Shown: positions 29,470 to 38,606 of the stretch, piece by piece | Position numbering within the stretch: position 1 is the stretch's first letter | Layout of the letters: each line of letters begins with the position of its first letter | Assembly (NCBI RefSeq): GCF_020524005.1 | Contig: NZ_JAIVKK010000004.1 | Span: 186,001 to 250,000, forward strand | Origin: Microbulbifer aggregans | GTDB lineage: Bacteria; Pseudomonadota; Gammaproteobacteria; Pseudomonadales; Cellvibrionaceae | Direction of reading: 5' to 3' | DNA length: 64,000 nt | The notes under the pieces: model-generated | Databases searched by the model: none | What the model saw: only the letters and a program-made list of their open reading frames with translations | What the model was told of the DNA's origin: nothing | Made by a program: the position numbers and the translations under genes

Positions 29470-30699
29470 CTACTCTTTTGTGTCTTTATTCTTGGCTTCA
29501 ATCCAGCGGCTCATAAATTCTTCGGCGCGGTGTTCAGTGCGCCGGAGAATGCGTCCCCAGATATTGCGGTTGCGATGCGCTTCCAAGTTTGCGGCGATCT
29601 CTTCCAGTCGTTCGACAAATGCACCGGCGTGATCGCTATAGGAAAATCCGCGTTCAAGTGCGCGGTTACCTGCGTCGCGTGCGGACAGCCAGGCCGATTT
29701 TTTTTGATACAAACGTGCGGCCGTTGCGGCAAATTGATCGGGAGCATCGCTCAACGTATAGCCCCAGGCATCGTCAGGAGCCATGGATTCGGCACCGATA
29801 GGCGTGGTAATTGTCGGCGTGCCGCTGAGCCACCCTTCCAATATTTTGCCCTTTTGCCCGGCGCCGAAGCGCAGCGGTGCCAGGTTCAGCCGGTAGCGTG
29901 CCAAGGTGGCGAGAGCATCTTCCGTGCGCCCATGTACGCGAAATCCTGTTGTCGGGTCACTGAGGCGGTGCATCGCGTGATCTGAATAGGCGCCGTATAC
30001 GTGGCACTCAACGCCGGGCAGTAGTCCATGCAGTTTCGGCCAGATCTCCTCGGCAAACCAGATGGTGGCATCGCGGTTTGGGGCGTGTTTAAAGCCACCG
30101 ATCATCACCAGGTGCTGGCGCTCTTCGAAGCCAGGCTGAGCCTTTTGGTCGGGTAGTTCTCGCACCAGAAATGGCAGATAGTGCAGTTGCCATTCGGGCA
30201 GGTAAAAATACTGTCTCAGCAGGTCGAGCTCGACCTGGGAGATCATTATTGTGAGGTCGCAACGGGCCATGGCCGCAATTTCGCGCTCAGCCGTCGGGTG
30301 AAACAGATTTAACGGCTGGCCGCTTTTAAGCGCCTGGTGACGGGCCTCGCGCAGACTGTGGAAGTCGCTGGTGTCGAGCAGTGTAATAGCGTTCGGGCAC
30401 TGTTCACGCACCCGCCAGCCAAACTGCTCTTCCATCATAAAGCGATCATAAATCACGACGGATGGGGCCAATACGCGCACCCAGTGATCAAAGCTCTCGT
30501 CATTGACTTCGATCTGGTGCTCACCGTAACCGGTTTTTGCCTGAAAGGGCGTGGGCTGGGCGGGGCTGCCGATGTCCACCTGATAGCCTGCCTCCTTGAG
30601 CAACTGGAGAATATCCAGGGTGCGGCGGCCGGCAGCGGTAGAGTTGGGTTCGGGCCACTGCTTGGCGATCAGCAGCGCCCGTTTGGCGGATGTGCTCAT
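29470..30699 (-). CDS. Glycosyltransferase, GT-B fold (family 4 type)
   Basis: A 409-residue cytoplasmic or membrane-peripheral glycosyltransferase. The N-terminal Rossmann half starts ALLIAKQWPEPNSTAAGRR, a usual GT4 opening, and the donor-binding half has MIGGFKHAPNRDATIWFAEE, VHGRTEDALATLARY and the GT4 signature LAPLRFGAGQKGKILEGW (with the conserved Glu) followed by GTPTITTPIGAE. Acceptor and donor sugars cannot be told. There is no polysaccharide cluster around it: yicC is upstream 72 bp away in the same direction, and a DUF805 gene converges. It is an isolated transferase. Confidence 0.85.
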   Translation of the reverse strand: MSTSAKRALLIAKQWPEPNSTAAGRRTLDILQLLKEAGYQVDIGSPAQPTPFQAKTGYGEHQIEVNDESFDHWVRVLAPSVVIYDRFMMEEQFGWRVREQCPNAITLLDTSDFHSLREARHQALKSGQPLNLFHPTAEREIAAMARCDLTIMISQVELDLLRQYFYLPEWQLHYLPFLVRELPDQKAQPGFEERQHLVMIGGFKHAPNRDATIWFAEEIWPKLHGLLPGVECHVYGAYSDHAMHRLSDPTTGFRVHGRTEDALATLARYRLNLAPLRFGAGQKGKILEGWLSGTPTITTPIGAESMAPDDAWGYTLSDAPDQFAATAARLYQKKSAWLSARDAGNRALERGFSYSDHAGAFVERLEEIAANLEAHRNRNIWGRILRRTEHRAEEFMSRWIEAKNKDTKE

Positions 30700-30771
30700 G
30701 GTCTGGCTGTGAGGTTTGTAGGTGCGGCGCGCCCGGTTTTTGAGTGTGCTCTGCAGAAATACACCGGCGAA

Positions 30772-31641
30772 TTACTCGATGTTTTGCACCTGTTCTCGCA
30801 TCTGCTCGATCAGGACTTTCAATTCCACCGCGGCCTGAGTGGTGTCTGTCACTACGGCTTTTGACGAGAGCGTATTCGCTTCGCGATTGAATTCCTGCAT
30901 AAGGAAATCCAGGCGCCGTCCGATGGGACCACCGTTTTTCAATACACGACGGGTCTCGGTGATATGGGCGTCCAGGCGGTCGAGCTCTTCATCGACATCC
31001 GCCTTCTGTGCGAGCAGAGCGATTTCCTGTTCGATGCGATCCCTGTCGATTTCTTCCAGTAATTCTTCCAGGCGCGTTTTAAGTTTTTCACGCTGGTTTT
31101 GCAGAATTTGTGGCAGCAGTGCGCGCACGGTGGTGACCTGTTCGTCGATACTCACGAGACGGGCTTCGATAAAACCCGCCAGCTCTGCGCCTTCGCGCTC
31201 ACGATTTTCCACCATCTGTTTGAGTGCTTGCTTGAAGCCATCGAGGATTGCGCTGGCCTGCTCGTCGGCATCGGTTTCCGGTTCGGCGATGACCCCTGGC
31301 CACTTCAGCACTTCCAGTGGATTTAATGGCGGGTTGTCCGGTGCCACCTGTTTTGCGGCTTTGATTAACTGGTCGACAAGTGCCTGGTTTACCTGCAGGC
31401 CGGTAACTTCACCACTGGTGGCCTTGAGGTTCAGGGTCATTTCCACCTTGCCGCGGTTCAGAGTCTTGCGCAGGACTTCGCGCAGTTTGGGTTCCAGTGA
31501 ACGGGCGGCCTCCGGCAGGCGGAAGTGCGGTTCCAGATAGCGATGGTTGACGGAGCGCATTTCCCACACGGTGGTGCCGGTAGAGAAGTTCACTTCGGCA
31601 CGGCCGAAGGAGGTCATGCTGCGCACTTTGTTGTTGGCCAT
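30772..31641 (-). CDS. yicC: YicC family endoribonuclease
   Basis: A 289-residue YicC/YloC protein; in E. coli it is reported to be an endoribonuclease acting in degradation of the small RNA RyhB. The N-terminal signature SMTSFGRAEV, the segment VWEMRSVNHRYLEPHFRLPE and the C-terminal block GRRLDFLMQEFNREANTLSSKAVVTD are all diagnostic. Between them lies a long helical coiled region. It is divergent from rph with 125 bp between, an arrangement conserved in Pseudomonas. Start ATG 31641. The last residues end VQNIE, directly before the stop at 30772. Confidence 0.93.
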   Translation of the reverse strand: MANNKVRSMTSFGRAEVNFSTGTTVWEMRSVNHRYLEPHFRLPEAARSLEPKLREVLRKTLNRGKVEMTLNLKATSGEVTGLQVNQALVDQLIKAAKQVAPDNPPLNPLEVLKWPGVIAEPETDADEQASAILDGFKQALKQMVENREREGAELAGFIEARLVSIDEQVTTVRALLPQILQNQREKLKTRLEELLEEIDRDRIEQEIALLAQKADVDEELDRLDAHITETRRVLKNGGPIGRRLDFLMQEFNREANTLSSKAVVTDTTQAAVELKVLIEQMREQVQNIE

Positions 31642-31720
31642 ACTGCCGTGCTCCAGAAAAGCTGCTTACTAGAAAAAGAGCGGCACAGCATAGCACAGGG
31701 TGATTAGGGGAATTGATGGC

Positions 31721-31726
31721 TATAAT
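31721..31726 (+). promoter_or_regulatory. Consensus -10 box upstream of rph
   Basis: TATAAT lies 41 bp before the rph start. At the usual spacing the -35 region is poor, so this is only a candidate promoter in the yicC-rph divergent gap. Confidence 0.35.
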
Positions 31727-31766
31727 GCCGGGCCTTGAATGATTTGACGCAAAACTGAGGTGTCTT

Positions 31767-32486
31767 ATGCAGCGACCGAGCGGCCGCAAACCAGAGCAAT
31801 TGCGCGAAGTGCGTATCACCCGCAACTACACGCGCCACGCGGAGGGTTCCGTGTTGGTGGAGTTCGGCGACACCAAGGTGTTGTGTAACGCGACGGTCGT
31901 AGCGGACATTCCGCGTTTCCTGCGTGGGCAGGGCAGCGGCTGGATCACCGCCGAGTACGGCATGCTTCCCCGCTCTACCGGCACCCGGATGGGACGTGAG
32001 GCGGCACGTGGCAAACAGGGCGGGCGCACCGTGGAAATCCAGCGCCTGATAGGCCGCTCCCTGCGCGCGGCGGTAGATCTGAAGCTGCTGGGCGAGCACC
32101 AGATTACGCTGGATTGCGATGTCATCCAGGCGGATGGCGGCACCCGTACGGCTTCCATTACTGGCGCCTGTATCGCTCTGGTTGACGCCATTCGCTATAT
32201 GCAGCGGGAAAAAATGATTGCGACTGACCCGCTGAAAAATATGGTAGCGGCGATCTCTGTCGGTATTTACGACGGCGAAGCGGTGCTGGATCTGGACTAC
32301 CCGGAAGACAGTAATGCGGATACCGATATGAATCTGGTGATGGCGGAAGATGGCGGTATGATCGAGGTTCAGGGCACCGCCGAGGGTGCACCGTTTACCG
32401 AGCATCAATTTGCCGAGATGCTGGCCCTGGGTAAGGCTGGTATCAAGGAGCTCATCAGTCTGCAGAAAAAAGCACTGGCCGAGTAA
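31767..32486 (+). CDS. rph: Ribonuclease PH
   Basis: Phosphorolytic 3'-5' exoribonuclease that trims tRNA 3' ends. The 239 residues match the family: [20 protein letters not shown] at the start, [19 protein letters not shown], the phosphate-binding [14 protein letters not shown] with its conserved Arg residues, [14 protein letters not shown], and [19 protein letters not shown]. Start ATG 31767, ribosome site TGAGG. In E. coli K-12 rph is frameshifted and affects pyrE; here the gene is intact and pyrE lies 3 kb away, with a TPR gene and crc between them. Confidence 0.96.
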   Translation: MQRPSGRKPEQLREVRITRNYTRHAEGSVLVEFGDTKVLCNATVVADIPRFLRGQGSGWITAEYGMLPRSTGTRMGREAARGKQGGRTVEIQRLIGRSLRAAVDLKLLGEHQITLDCDVIQADGGTRTASITGACIALVDAIRYMQREKMIATDPLKNMVAAISVGIYDGEAVLDLDYPEDSNADTDMNLVMAEDGGMIEVQGTAEGAPFTEHQFAEMLALGKAGIKELISLQKKALAE

Positions 32487-32717
32487 CCTGAGATGCCGCT
32501 GGCACCCGGTGAAAGGGTGTTGGCGGCAGCGCGCCGTTGGCAGTTTGGCGAACGCATTGGCGTTGGCTAAGGACTGCGACGCGATTTTACTGTGTCAGGC
32601 GCGTACGCCCTCCCCGACTAAAAAATTTGGCAGGTCCTGCCACTTCTAACCGCCGCGCCCCGTCCGAATTGCCATTAGGCTTCTCACCCAGACCCAGGAT
32701 ATGGATGAGAATGAACA

Positions 32718-34430
32718 ATGAATAGCAGCCTGGTTGTAACTTCCCCTGTGGTGCTAGTGGCGATTGTCGCCCTGCTGACCACGGGCGCGTCCAGCGCCCA
32801 GCACCTCCGACAGGAAAGCAAACCCCACCATAAACACTACCGCGAACCTGTGGCGGACAAGCCGGCACCCTCAGGAGCAGTGGCGCCACGATTGCAGAAT
32901 CTGGGCCGCCACACCTTTCCCGTGAGTTGTGCCTCGGAACGCGGGCAGCAATTTATCAATCAGGGCATTAATCTCGCCTACGCCTTCAATCACGCAGAAG
33001 CGGGTCGCTCTTTCCGCGAAGCGGCGCGGTTGGATCCCAAATGCGCCATGGCCTACTGGGGCCAGGCTCTGGTACTTGGGCCAAATATCAATGTGCCCAT
33101 GGATCAGGAAAATGAACCCAGGGCCTACGAACTGGTACAGCAGGCGGTTTCCCTGCAGGGCGGACTGAATGACCGCGAGCGCGCCCTGATTGGCGCGCTG
33201 TCGAAGCGCTATAGCGGAGATCCCACAGACCGTGCCAAAGGCGATAGCGACTATGCCAGCGCCATGGCAGAGGTCACCAGGCAATTTCCCGATGATCTGG
33301 ATATCGCGACGTTTTACGCGGAATCCATGATGGACCTGCGCCCCTGGAATTACTGGATGCGAGACGGAACTCCCTACGAGGGTACAGAAGACATTGTTGG
33401 GCTGCTTGAATCGGTAATGGAGCGCAACCCCAAGCATCCCGGGGCGTTGCACCTCTACATTCACCTGATTGAGCCCACCAATCAGCCACAGCGGGCGGAA
33501 AAGGCTGCCGATGCCCTCAGCGGCTTGATGCCGGGCGCCGGGCATATCGTGCATATGCCGGCGCATATCTACCAGCGGGTGGGCCGCTACGAGGATTCCG
33601 CCAAGACCAACGAGCGCGCCATTGCAGCCGACGAGGATTACATCAGCCAGTGTCGTGCCCAGGGGATTTACCCGATGGCTTACTACCCCCACAACATCCA
33701 CTTCCTGTGGTTTGCGACCACCGCACAGGGGCGCAGCGAGGCCGCGATAGACGCCGCCAACAAGACGGCGGCACAGATTTCTGACGAGGCGCTGGCGGAA
33801 ATGCCCCTGCTGGCGGGCTTTCGCGTGGTGCCCTACTGGGCTCTGGCACGGTTCGGCAAGTGGGATGAGGTCCTGGCGCTACCGGAGCCGCCGAAGGATC
33901 TGTTCCTGACCGGTGCCTGGCACTATGTGCGTGGTCTTGCGCAGGTGGGAAAAGGTAATCTGGATGCGGCGCAAAAGGAGCTGGAGCAGGTGCAGAAGAT
34001 CGCTGCGGACAAGGGGATGGACTACACGATGTTTTCCCCGAACAGCGCGGCTGCCGTCCTGGCGATTGCGCCGGAAGTGCTGGCGGGAGAAATTGCTGCG
34101 GCCAGGGGTGAGTTTGATGCCGCAGTCGGGCATCTCGAGCGCGCTGTGCGCCTTGAAGAAGGGCTTGTTTACACCGAGCCCACCGAATGGCATTACCCAC
34201 CGCGCCTCGCCCTGGGGGCCGTGCTGCTGGAGGCAGGCCGCGCAGGCGAGGCAGAAACGGTCTACTGGCAGAACCTGAACCGATACCCGGACAATGGTTG
34301 GGCGCTGTACGGCCTCGCTGAAGCCCTGCGCAAGCAGCGGAAACACGATGAGGCAGAGCTGATAGGCGCCCGCTTCAAAAAGGCGTGGCGCAATGCGGAT
34401 GTGAAGCTGAAGGCGTCGCGTATACGCTAG
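32718..34430 (+). CDS. Exported tetratricopeptide repeat protein of unknown function
   Basis: A 570-residue protein with an N-terminal signal peptide (VVLVAIVALLTTGASSAQ). The mature part consists of TPR-like helical pairs from about residue 70 (INLAYAFNHAEAGRSFREAARLDPKCAMAYWGQAL) to the C-terminus (WALYGLAEALRKQRKHDEAEL). Between them is a conserved region rich in His and Pro (HPGALHLYIHLIE, HIVHMPAHIYQRVGRYEDS), which is typical of a family of bacterial TPR proteins annotated only as 'tetratricopeptide repeat protein'; the histidines could bind a metal, but that is speculation. It stands alone between rph and crc. A terminator follows. Confidence 0.8.
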   Translation: MNSSLVVTSPVVLVAIVALLTTGASSAQHLRQESKPHHKHYREPVADKPAPSGAVAPRLQNLGRHTFPVSCASERGQQFINQGINLAYAFNHAEAGRSFREAARLDPKCAMAYWGQALVLGPNINVPMDQENEPRAYELVQQAVSLQGGLNDRERALIGALSKRYSGDPTDRAKGDSDYASAMAEVTRQFPDDLDIATFYAESMMDLRPWNYWMRDGTPYEGTEDIVGLLESVMERNPKHPGALHLYIHLIEPTNQPQRAEKAADALSGLMPGAGHIVHMPAHIYQRVGRYEDSAKTNERAIAADEDYISQCRAQGIYPMAYYPHNIHFLWFATTAQGRSEAAIDAANKTAAQISDEALAEMPLLAGFRVVPYWALARFGKWDEVLALPEPPKDLFLTGAWHYVRGLAQVGKGNLDAAQKELEQVQKIAADKGMDYTMFSPNSAAAVLAIAPEVLAGEIAAARGEFDAAVGHLERAVRLEEGLVYTEPTEWHYPPRLALGAVLLEAGRAGEAETVYWQNLNRYPDNGWALYGLAEALRKQRKHDEAELIGARFKKAWRNADVKLKASRIR

Positions 34431-34465
34431 CGCCGGGCACATTTCAGGCAGCGATTTTCAGGCAC

Positions 34466-34494
34466 AAAAAAGGGCGCATCGAGAGCGCCCTTTT
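34466..34494. terminator. Bidirectional terminator between TPR gene and crc
   Basis: Stem GGGCGC / GCGCCC with loop ATCGAGA, A6 on the left and T4 on the right, placed between the two convergent stops. Confidence 0.8.
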
Positions 34495-34523
34495 CATGGT
34501 GTCGTATGGCGAGTGCCCGCGCC

Positions 34524-35291
34524 TCAGACCTCGAGGTCGTAATCCATGATCACCGGCAGGTGGCTGGAGAAGGTCACATTCTTGTTAATGGCCCCGTACT
34601 CGATCTTGTTTTTCAGGGTCTGCGACACGATCTGCATATCGGTGCGCCAGCCGTCGCCCTTACCGACTTCGCCGCTGGGCCACCAGGTGAACTCATCGGC
34701 GTCTTTCACCACGCGACGGAAAGAGTCCACATAGCCGATTTCATTGAACAGCTGGTCGAGCCAGCGCTGTTCGTGACGCATGAACCCGGGGGTGTCCTGG
34801 TGATCCTGCCAGTTCTGGACGTCTGCGCGGCGGTGAGCCATGCCCCAGTTGCCGCAGAAGATAAAGTCGCGGCGCTTGCGGCTGATTTTGGCCAAATGGG
34901 CCTGCATATCGTCGAAGAACTGTACTTTGACCTCCAGAGAGGCCTCGTCGGTTGCCACCGGCGCCAGCAGAGAGCCCACACTCAGGCGCTCGAAGTCGGC
35001 CTGCAGGTAGCGGCCGTACATATCAACGCCATTCGCGAAGCCCATGCCATAGATCAGCGCTTTTGGCTGCGCACGGGTATAGATGGCGACGCCGTTTTCG
35101 TGGGGCGTCCCGGAATCGAAGAAGTAGCTGTAGTAGCCATCCGGATGGAATATCGGGTGATCGAGTTCCGGTTCCAGTGAGCGTAGATCTTGCAGGCAAA
35201 TGATGTCTGCGTCCTGCTCTGCCAGCCAATCATACAGTCCGCGCTGTGCAGCCTGGTGCACGCCATCTACGGACAAACTCACTATTCGCAT
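34524..35291 (-). CDS. crc: Crc homologue (catalytically altered exonuclease III-type protein)
   Basis: A 255-residue member of the endonuclease/exonuclease/phosphatase fold, whose full-length pattern follows Pseudomonas Crc, the Hfq partner in catabolite repression: MRIVSLSVDGVHQAAQRGL, ADIICLQDLRS, GRYLQADFERLSV, FTWWPSG. Catalytic positions of exonuclease III are replaced: Asn7 is Ser, the Glu of LQE is Asp, the GDxN motif is GNWG, and SDH is SSH; only the D in RTDMQIV and the last His remain. It is therefore probably not a nuclease. It is divergent from pyrE by 122 bp, the same neighbourhood as in Pseudomonas. A sequence-diverged ExoA pseudoenzyme is the alternative reading. Confidence 0.82.
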   Translation of the reverse strand: MRIVSLSVDGVHQAAQRGLYDWLAEQDADIICLQDLRSLEPELDHPIFHPDGYYSYFFDSGTPHENGVAIYTRAQPKALIYGMGFANGVDMYGRYLQADFERLSVGSLLAPVATDEASLEVKVQFFDDMQAHLAKISRKRRDFIFCGNWGMAHRRADVQNWQDHQDTPGFMRHEQRWLDQLFNEIGYVDSFRRVVKDADEFTWWPSGEVGKGDGWRTDMQIVSQTLKNKIEYGAINKNVTFSSHLPVIMDYDLEV

Positions 35292-35413
35292 TATTAGCCC
35301 CTTACCAGCGGACTGTGTAAAATTGCAGTCGTTATTCGTCTGAACATTTTCTATAGCCGCTCCCCATTCCGTGGGGATCTTCCTTCACCTTAGCCAATAG
35401 TTATCAAATTGCC

Positions 35414-36070
35414 ATGCAGCAGTACCAGCGCGACTTTATCCAACTGGCCCTGGAGCACGATGTGCTCTGTTTCGGGGACTTTACACTGAAATCAGGCCGC
35501 CAGAGTCCCTATTTCTTCAATGCCGGCCGTTTCCACAGCGGTGCGGCGTTGGCCGCTCTGGGCAACGCCTATGCCGAGGCGATTATTGCCTCAGGAGTGG
35601 AGTTTGATGTCATATTCGGGCCGGCCTACAAAGGCATCCCGCTGGGTGCGGTAACCGCGGTGGCATTGGCGCAGAAAGGGGTTGATAAACCCTTCTGTTA
35701 TAACCGGAAAGAGGCCAAGGACCACGGCGAGGGCGGAACCTTAGTGGGTGCGCCGCTCAAAGGCAAGGTTTTGATTATCGATGATGTCATTACCGCGGGT
35801 ACCGCAGTGCGGGAGGTCATGCAGATTATCAGCCAGCAGGGCGCAGAACCTGCGGGAGTGGTGATCGGTCTCAACCGTCAGGAAAAGGCCAATGACAATA
35901 CCGACATGTCCGCAATTCAGCTGGTTGAGCAGGAATACAGCATTCCTGTGATCGGTATTGTGGAACTTGACGATATTATTGCCTATCTTAAGGCGGAAGC
36001 CGGCAGCGACGATTTGCTGGCACGAATTATCGACTACCGGCAGCGTTACGGCGTCAGTTCCAGGGGGTAA
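35414..36070 (+). CDS. pyrE: Orotate phosphoribosyltransferase
   Basis: Transfers phosphoribose from PRPP to orotate in pyrimidine synthesis. The 218 residues contain the N-terminal substrate block [18 protein letters not shown], the flexible loop with catalytic Lys in [17 protein letters not shown], and the PRPP motif [16 protein letters not shown]. Start ATG 35414. It is divergent from crc. The 122-bp spacer contains a run TGTCTGAAC...TTATTCGTC with no recognisable attenuator, so I cannot say how it is regulated. Confidence 0.97.
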   Translation: MQQYQRDFIQLALEHDVLCFGDFTLKSGRQSPYFFNAGRFHSGAALAALGNAYAEAIIASGVEFDVIFGPAYKGIPLGAVTAVALAQKGVDKPFCYNRKEAKDHGEGGTLVGAPLKGKVLIIDDVITAGTAVREVMQIISQQGAEPAGVVIGLNRQEKANDNTDMSAIQLVEQEYSIPVIGIVELDDIIAYLKAEAGSDDLLARIIDYRQRYGVSSRG

Positions 36071-36139
36071 CCCGGGAAGCGTGTATAGTACCTGCCTAAG
36101 CGCGGCGCGAAGGGATTGTCGCTACAGGTCGGAAGTAAA

Positions 36140-36766
36140 ATGAAAAACAGAATAAAAAATGAGGTTTTCGTGAATACCGCATTTGCGCTGGCACTGGCCG
36201 GCGCTCTGCTGACAATGGATGTCAGTGCTGCAGAGAAGAACTGGGATGGCAAGGTTCTCTACCGCTATACCAACGAACACGGCGTCCAGGTGCTGGACGA
36301 TCTCGTGCCCCCACGGTATGTGGCCGGCGGTTACGAGGTGATGACTCCGTCCGGGCGGGTACTTGAAGTGGTTGAGCCGGAGCTCACCGGCAAGCAACTG
36401 GCGGAAAAGAAGCGCCGTGAGGCCCGTGAGGCCGCCGATCTGCAGTTGCTCAAACGCTACAACAGCGTTGCCGACATCGAATCTGCGCGCAAGCGCAAGC
36501 TCGCAATCGTGCAGCAGGATATGGCGATCCTGCGCTCCAATCTGGTCAGCCTGGAACGTCAGATCGAGAGCGAAGAGGCGGTTGCCGCGCGCACCCAGCG
36601 CAATGGTGACACGGTTTCTCCAGAGCTCCTGGAGCGTATCGAAAACCTGCGCACCGAGGTCGGTGTGGTCAAAGAACGGCTTTCACTGCGCGAAAAAGAA
36701 GCCGTGGCGATCAACGGCGAGTATGACCAGGCATCCAACCGATATCAGGAAATAGCCGGCAAGTAG
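36140..36766 (+). CDS. Exported DUF4124-like protein with coiled coil
   Basis: A 208-residue protein. ATG 36140 is chosen because GGAAG lies 4 bp upstream and a signal peptide follows (TAFALALAGALLTMDVSAA); an in-frame TTG at 36116 is less likely. The first mature segment, VLYRYTNEHGVQVLDDLVPP, fits DUF4124, a short domain in which an aromatic residue and 'DExGxxxxSD' are conserved. The rest is a charged coiled coil (KKRREAREAADLQLLKRYN, LRSNLVSLERQIESEEA, LRTEVGVVKERLSLREKE). Probably periplasmic; function unknown. It follows pyrE by 69 bp. Its stop codon lies inside a terminator hairpin. Confidence 0.72.
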   Translation: MKNRIKNEVFVNTAFALALAGALLTMDVSAAEKNWDGKVLYRYTNEHGVQVLDDLVPPRYVAGGYEVMTPSGRVLEVVEPELTGKQLAEKKRREAREAADLQLLKRYNSVADIESARKRKLAIVQQDMAILRSNLVSLERQIESEEAVAARTQRNGDTVSPELLERIENLRTEVGVVKERLSLREKEAVAINGEYDQASNRYQEIAGK

Positions 36767-36777
36767 CCGGCTTTTTT
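36755..36777 (+). terminator. Intrinsic terminator overlapping the stop codon
   Basis: GCCGGC, loop AAGTA, GCCGGC, then T6. The TAG stop at 36764-36766 falls in the loop and first base of the 3' arm, so ribosomes reaching the stop would cover the 5' arm. Confidence 0.8.
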
Positions 36778-36780
36778 CTT

Positions 36781-36830
36781 CCCGCTCAGAGCTTCTTTCT
36801 TCCCGCTCAGGGCTGCTTTCTTCACTTTCC
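36781..36830. repeat. Short tandem repeat, 21-bp period
   Basis: The segment TTCTTCCCGCTCAG occurs twice, 21 bp apart, with a third partial unit (GCTTTCTTC). It lies just beyond the terminator and before the end of slmA, in non-coding sequence. Confidence 0.6.
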
Positions 36831-36840
36831 GCAGCCGTCT

Positions 36841-37452
36841 TTACGCCTGCGCAGCCAGCGCACTCTCGCGGAAAAAGCCCGCGACCAGTACAGGCCACTG
36901 TTCCGCCCAGTGCTCGGTTGGGCGGCGTTTGAAACCACTGCGTACGTACTGAACGATCCGGCCTTCCGCACTGGAGAGCAGAAGGTTCGCCGCTGCGGTC
37001 AAAGGAATCGCCGGTCGCAACTGTTCCCGCAACTCTGCCTCGCGCAGGATCTGCTTGAGCTGGGTTTCCAGGCGGTCAAACAGCTGCAGGATACGGCCGT
37101 GCAGGCGCTCGGTTTCGCCGGTCAGGGCGTCGCCGGTGAGCAGCCGGGTAATGCCCGGATTGCGCTCACAGAAGGCCAGCAGCAGGTGCAGGATTTTCTG
37201 GCAGCGCGCCAGCGCGCTGGGCTCTTCCTGCACAATCAGCTTGATCCGGCTGAAGATGGTTTCTTCGATGAACTCGATCAGTCCCTCGAACATTTTGGAT
37301 TTACTGGGGAAGTGGCGGTAGAGGGCCGCCTCGGAAAAGCCCACCTCTTTGGCCAGTGCCGCGGTGGTAATGCGGGCGCCGGGGCTGGCTTCCAGCATAT
37401 GGGCCAGGGCCTGCAGTATCTGCTGGCGCCGATTGATTTTTTCGCTGCTCAT
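36841..37452 (-). CDS. slmA: Nucleoid occlusion factor SlmA
   Basis: A TetR-fold DNA-binding protein that blocks FtsZ ring assembly over the chromosome. The 203-residue sequence has the SlmA-type start [19 protein letters not shown] and the helix-turn-helix [21 protein letters not shown], followed by [20 protein letters not shown], the SlmA-specific block. The C-terminal dimer region ([16 protein letters not shown]) is also typical. Start ATG 37452. It lies downstream of argB (198 bp away) in the same direction, as it does in Pseudomonas, although a separate promoter in that gap is likely. Confidence 0.93.
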   Translation of the reverse strand: MSSEKINRRQQILQALAHMLEASPGARITTAALAKEVGFSEAALYRHFPSKSKMFEGLIEFIEETIFSRIKLIVQEEPSALARCQKILHLLLAFCERNPGITRLLTGDALTGETERLHGRILQLFDRLETQLKQILREAELREQLRPAIPLTAAANLLLSSAEGRIVQYVRSGFKRRPTEHWAEQWPVLVAGFFRESALAAQA

Positions 37453-37650
37453 TGACTGCCTATACCCGGGAGTTCAGCCGGGAACTGATTTTGTTGTTGT
37501 GCCCGCTTTTTTGTTGATCGGTTTTCGGCGCTGGGTGTCAGAAGCCCGTCGAATGTCGCTGAAAAGCCTTGTGCCGGCGGCGGAATCCTAACCATTCGCC
37601 GCCGCGCCATCAATTGTTAGCGCTTGTTAACATCGTTAATGTGACAAATT

Positions 37651-38586
<936 letters not shown>

Positions 38587-38606
38587 TTACTGCTGGGATA
38601 GTGTGA

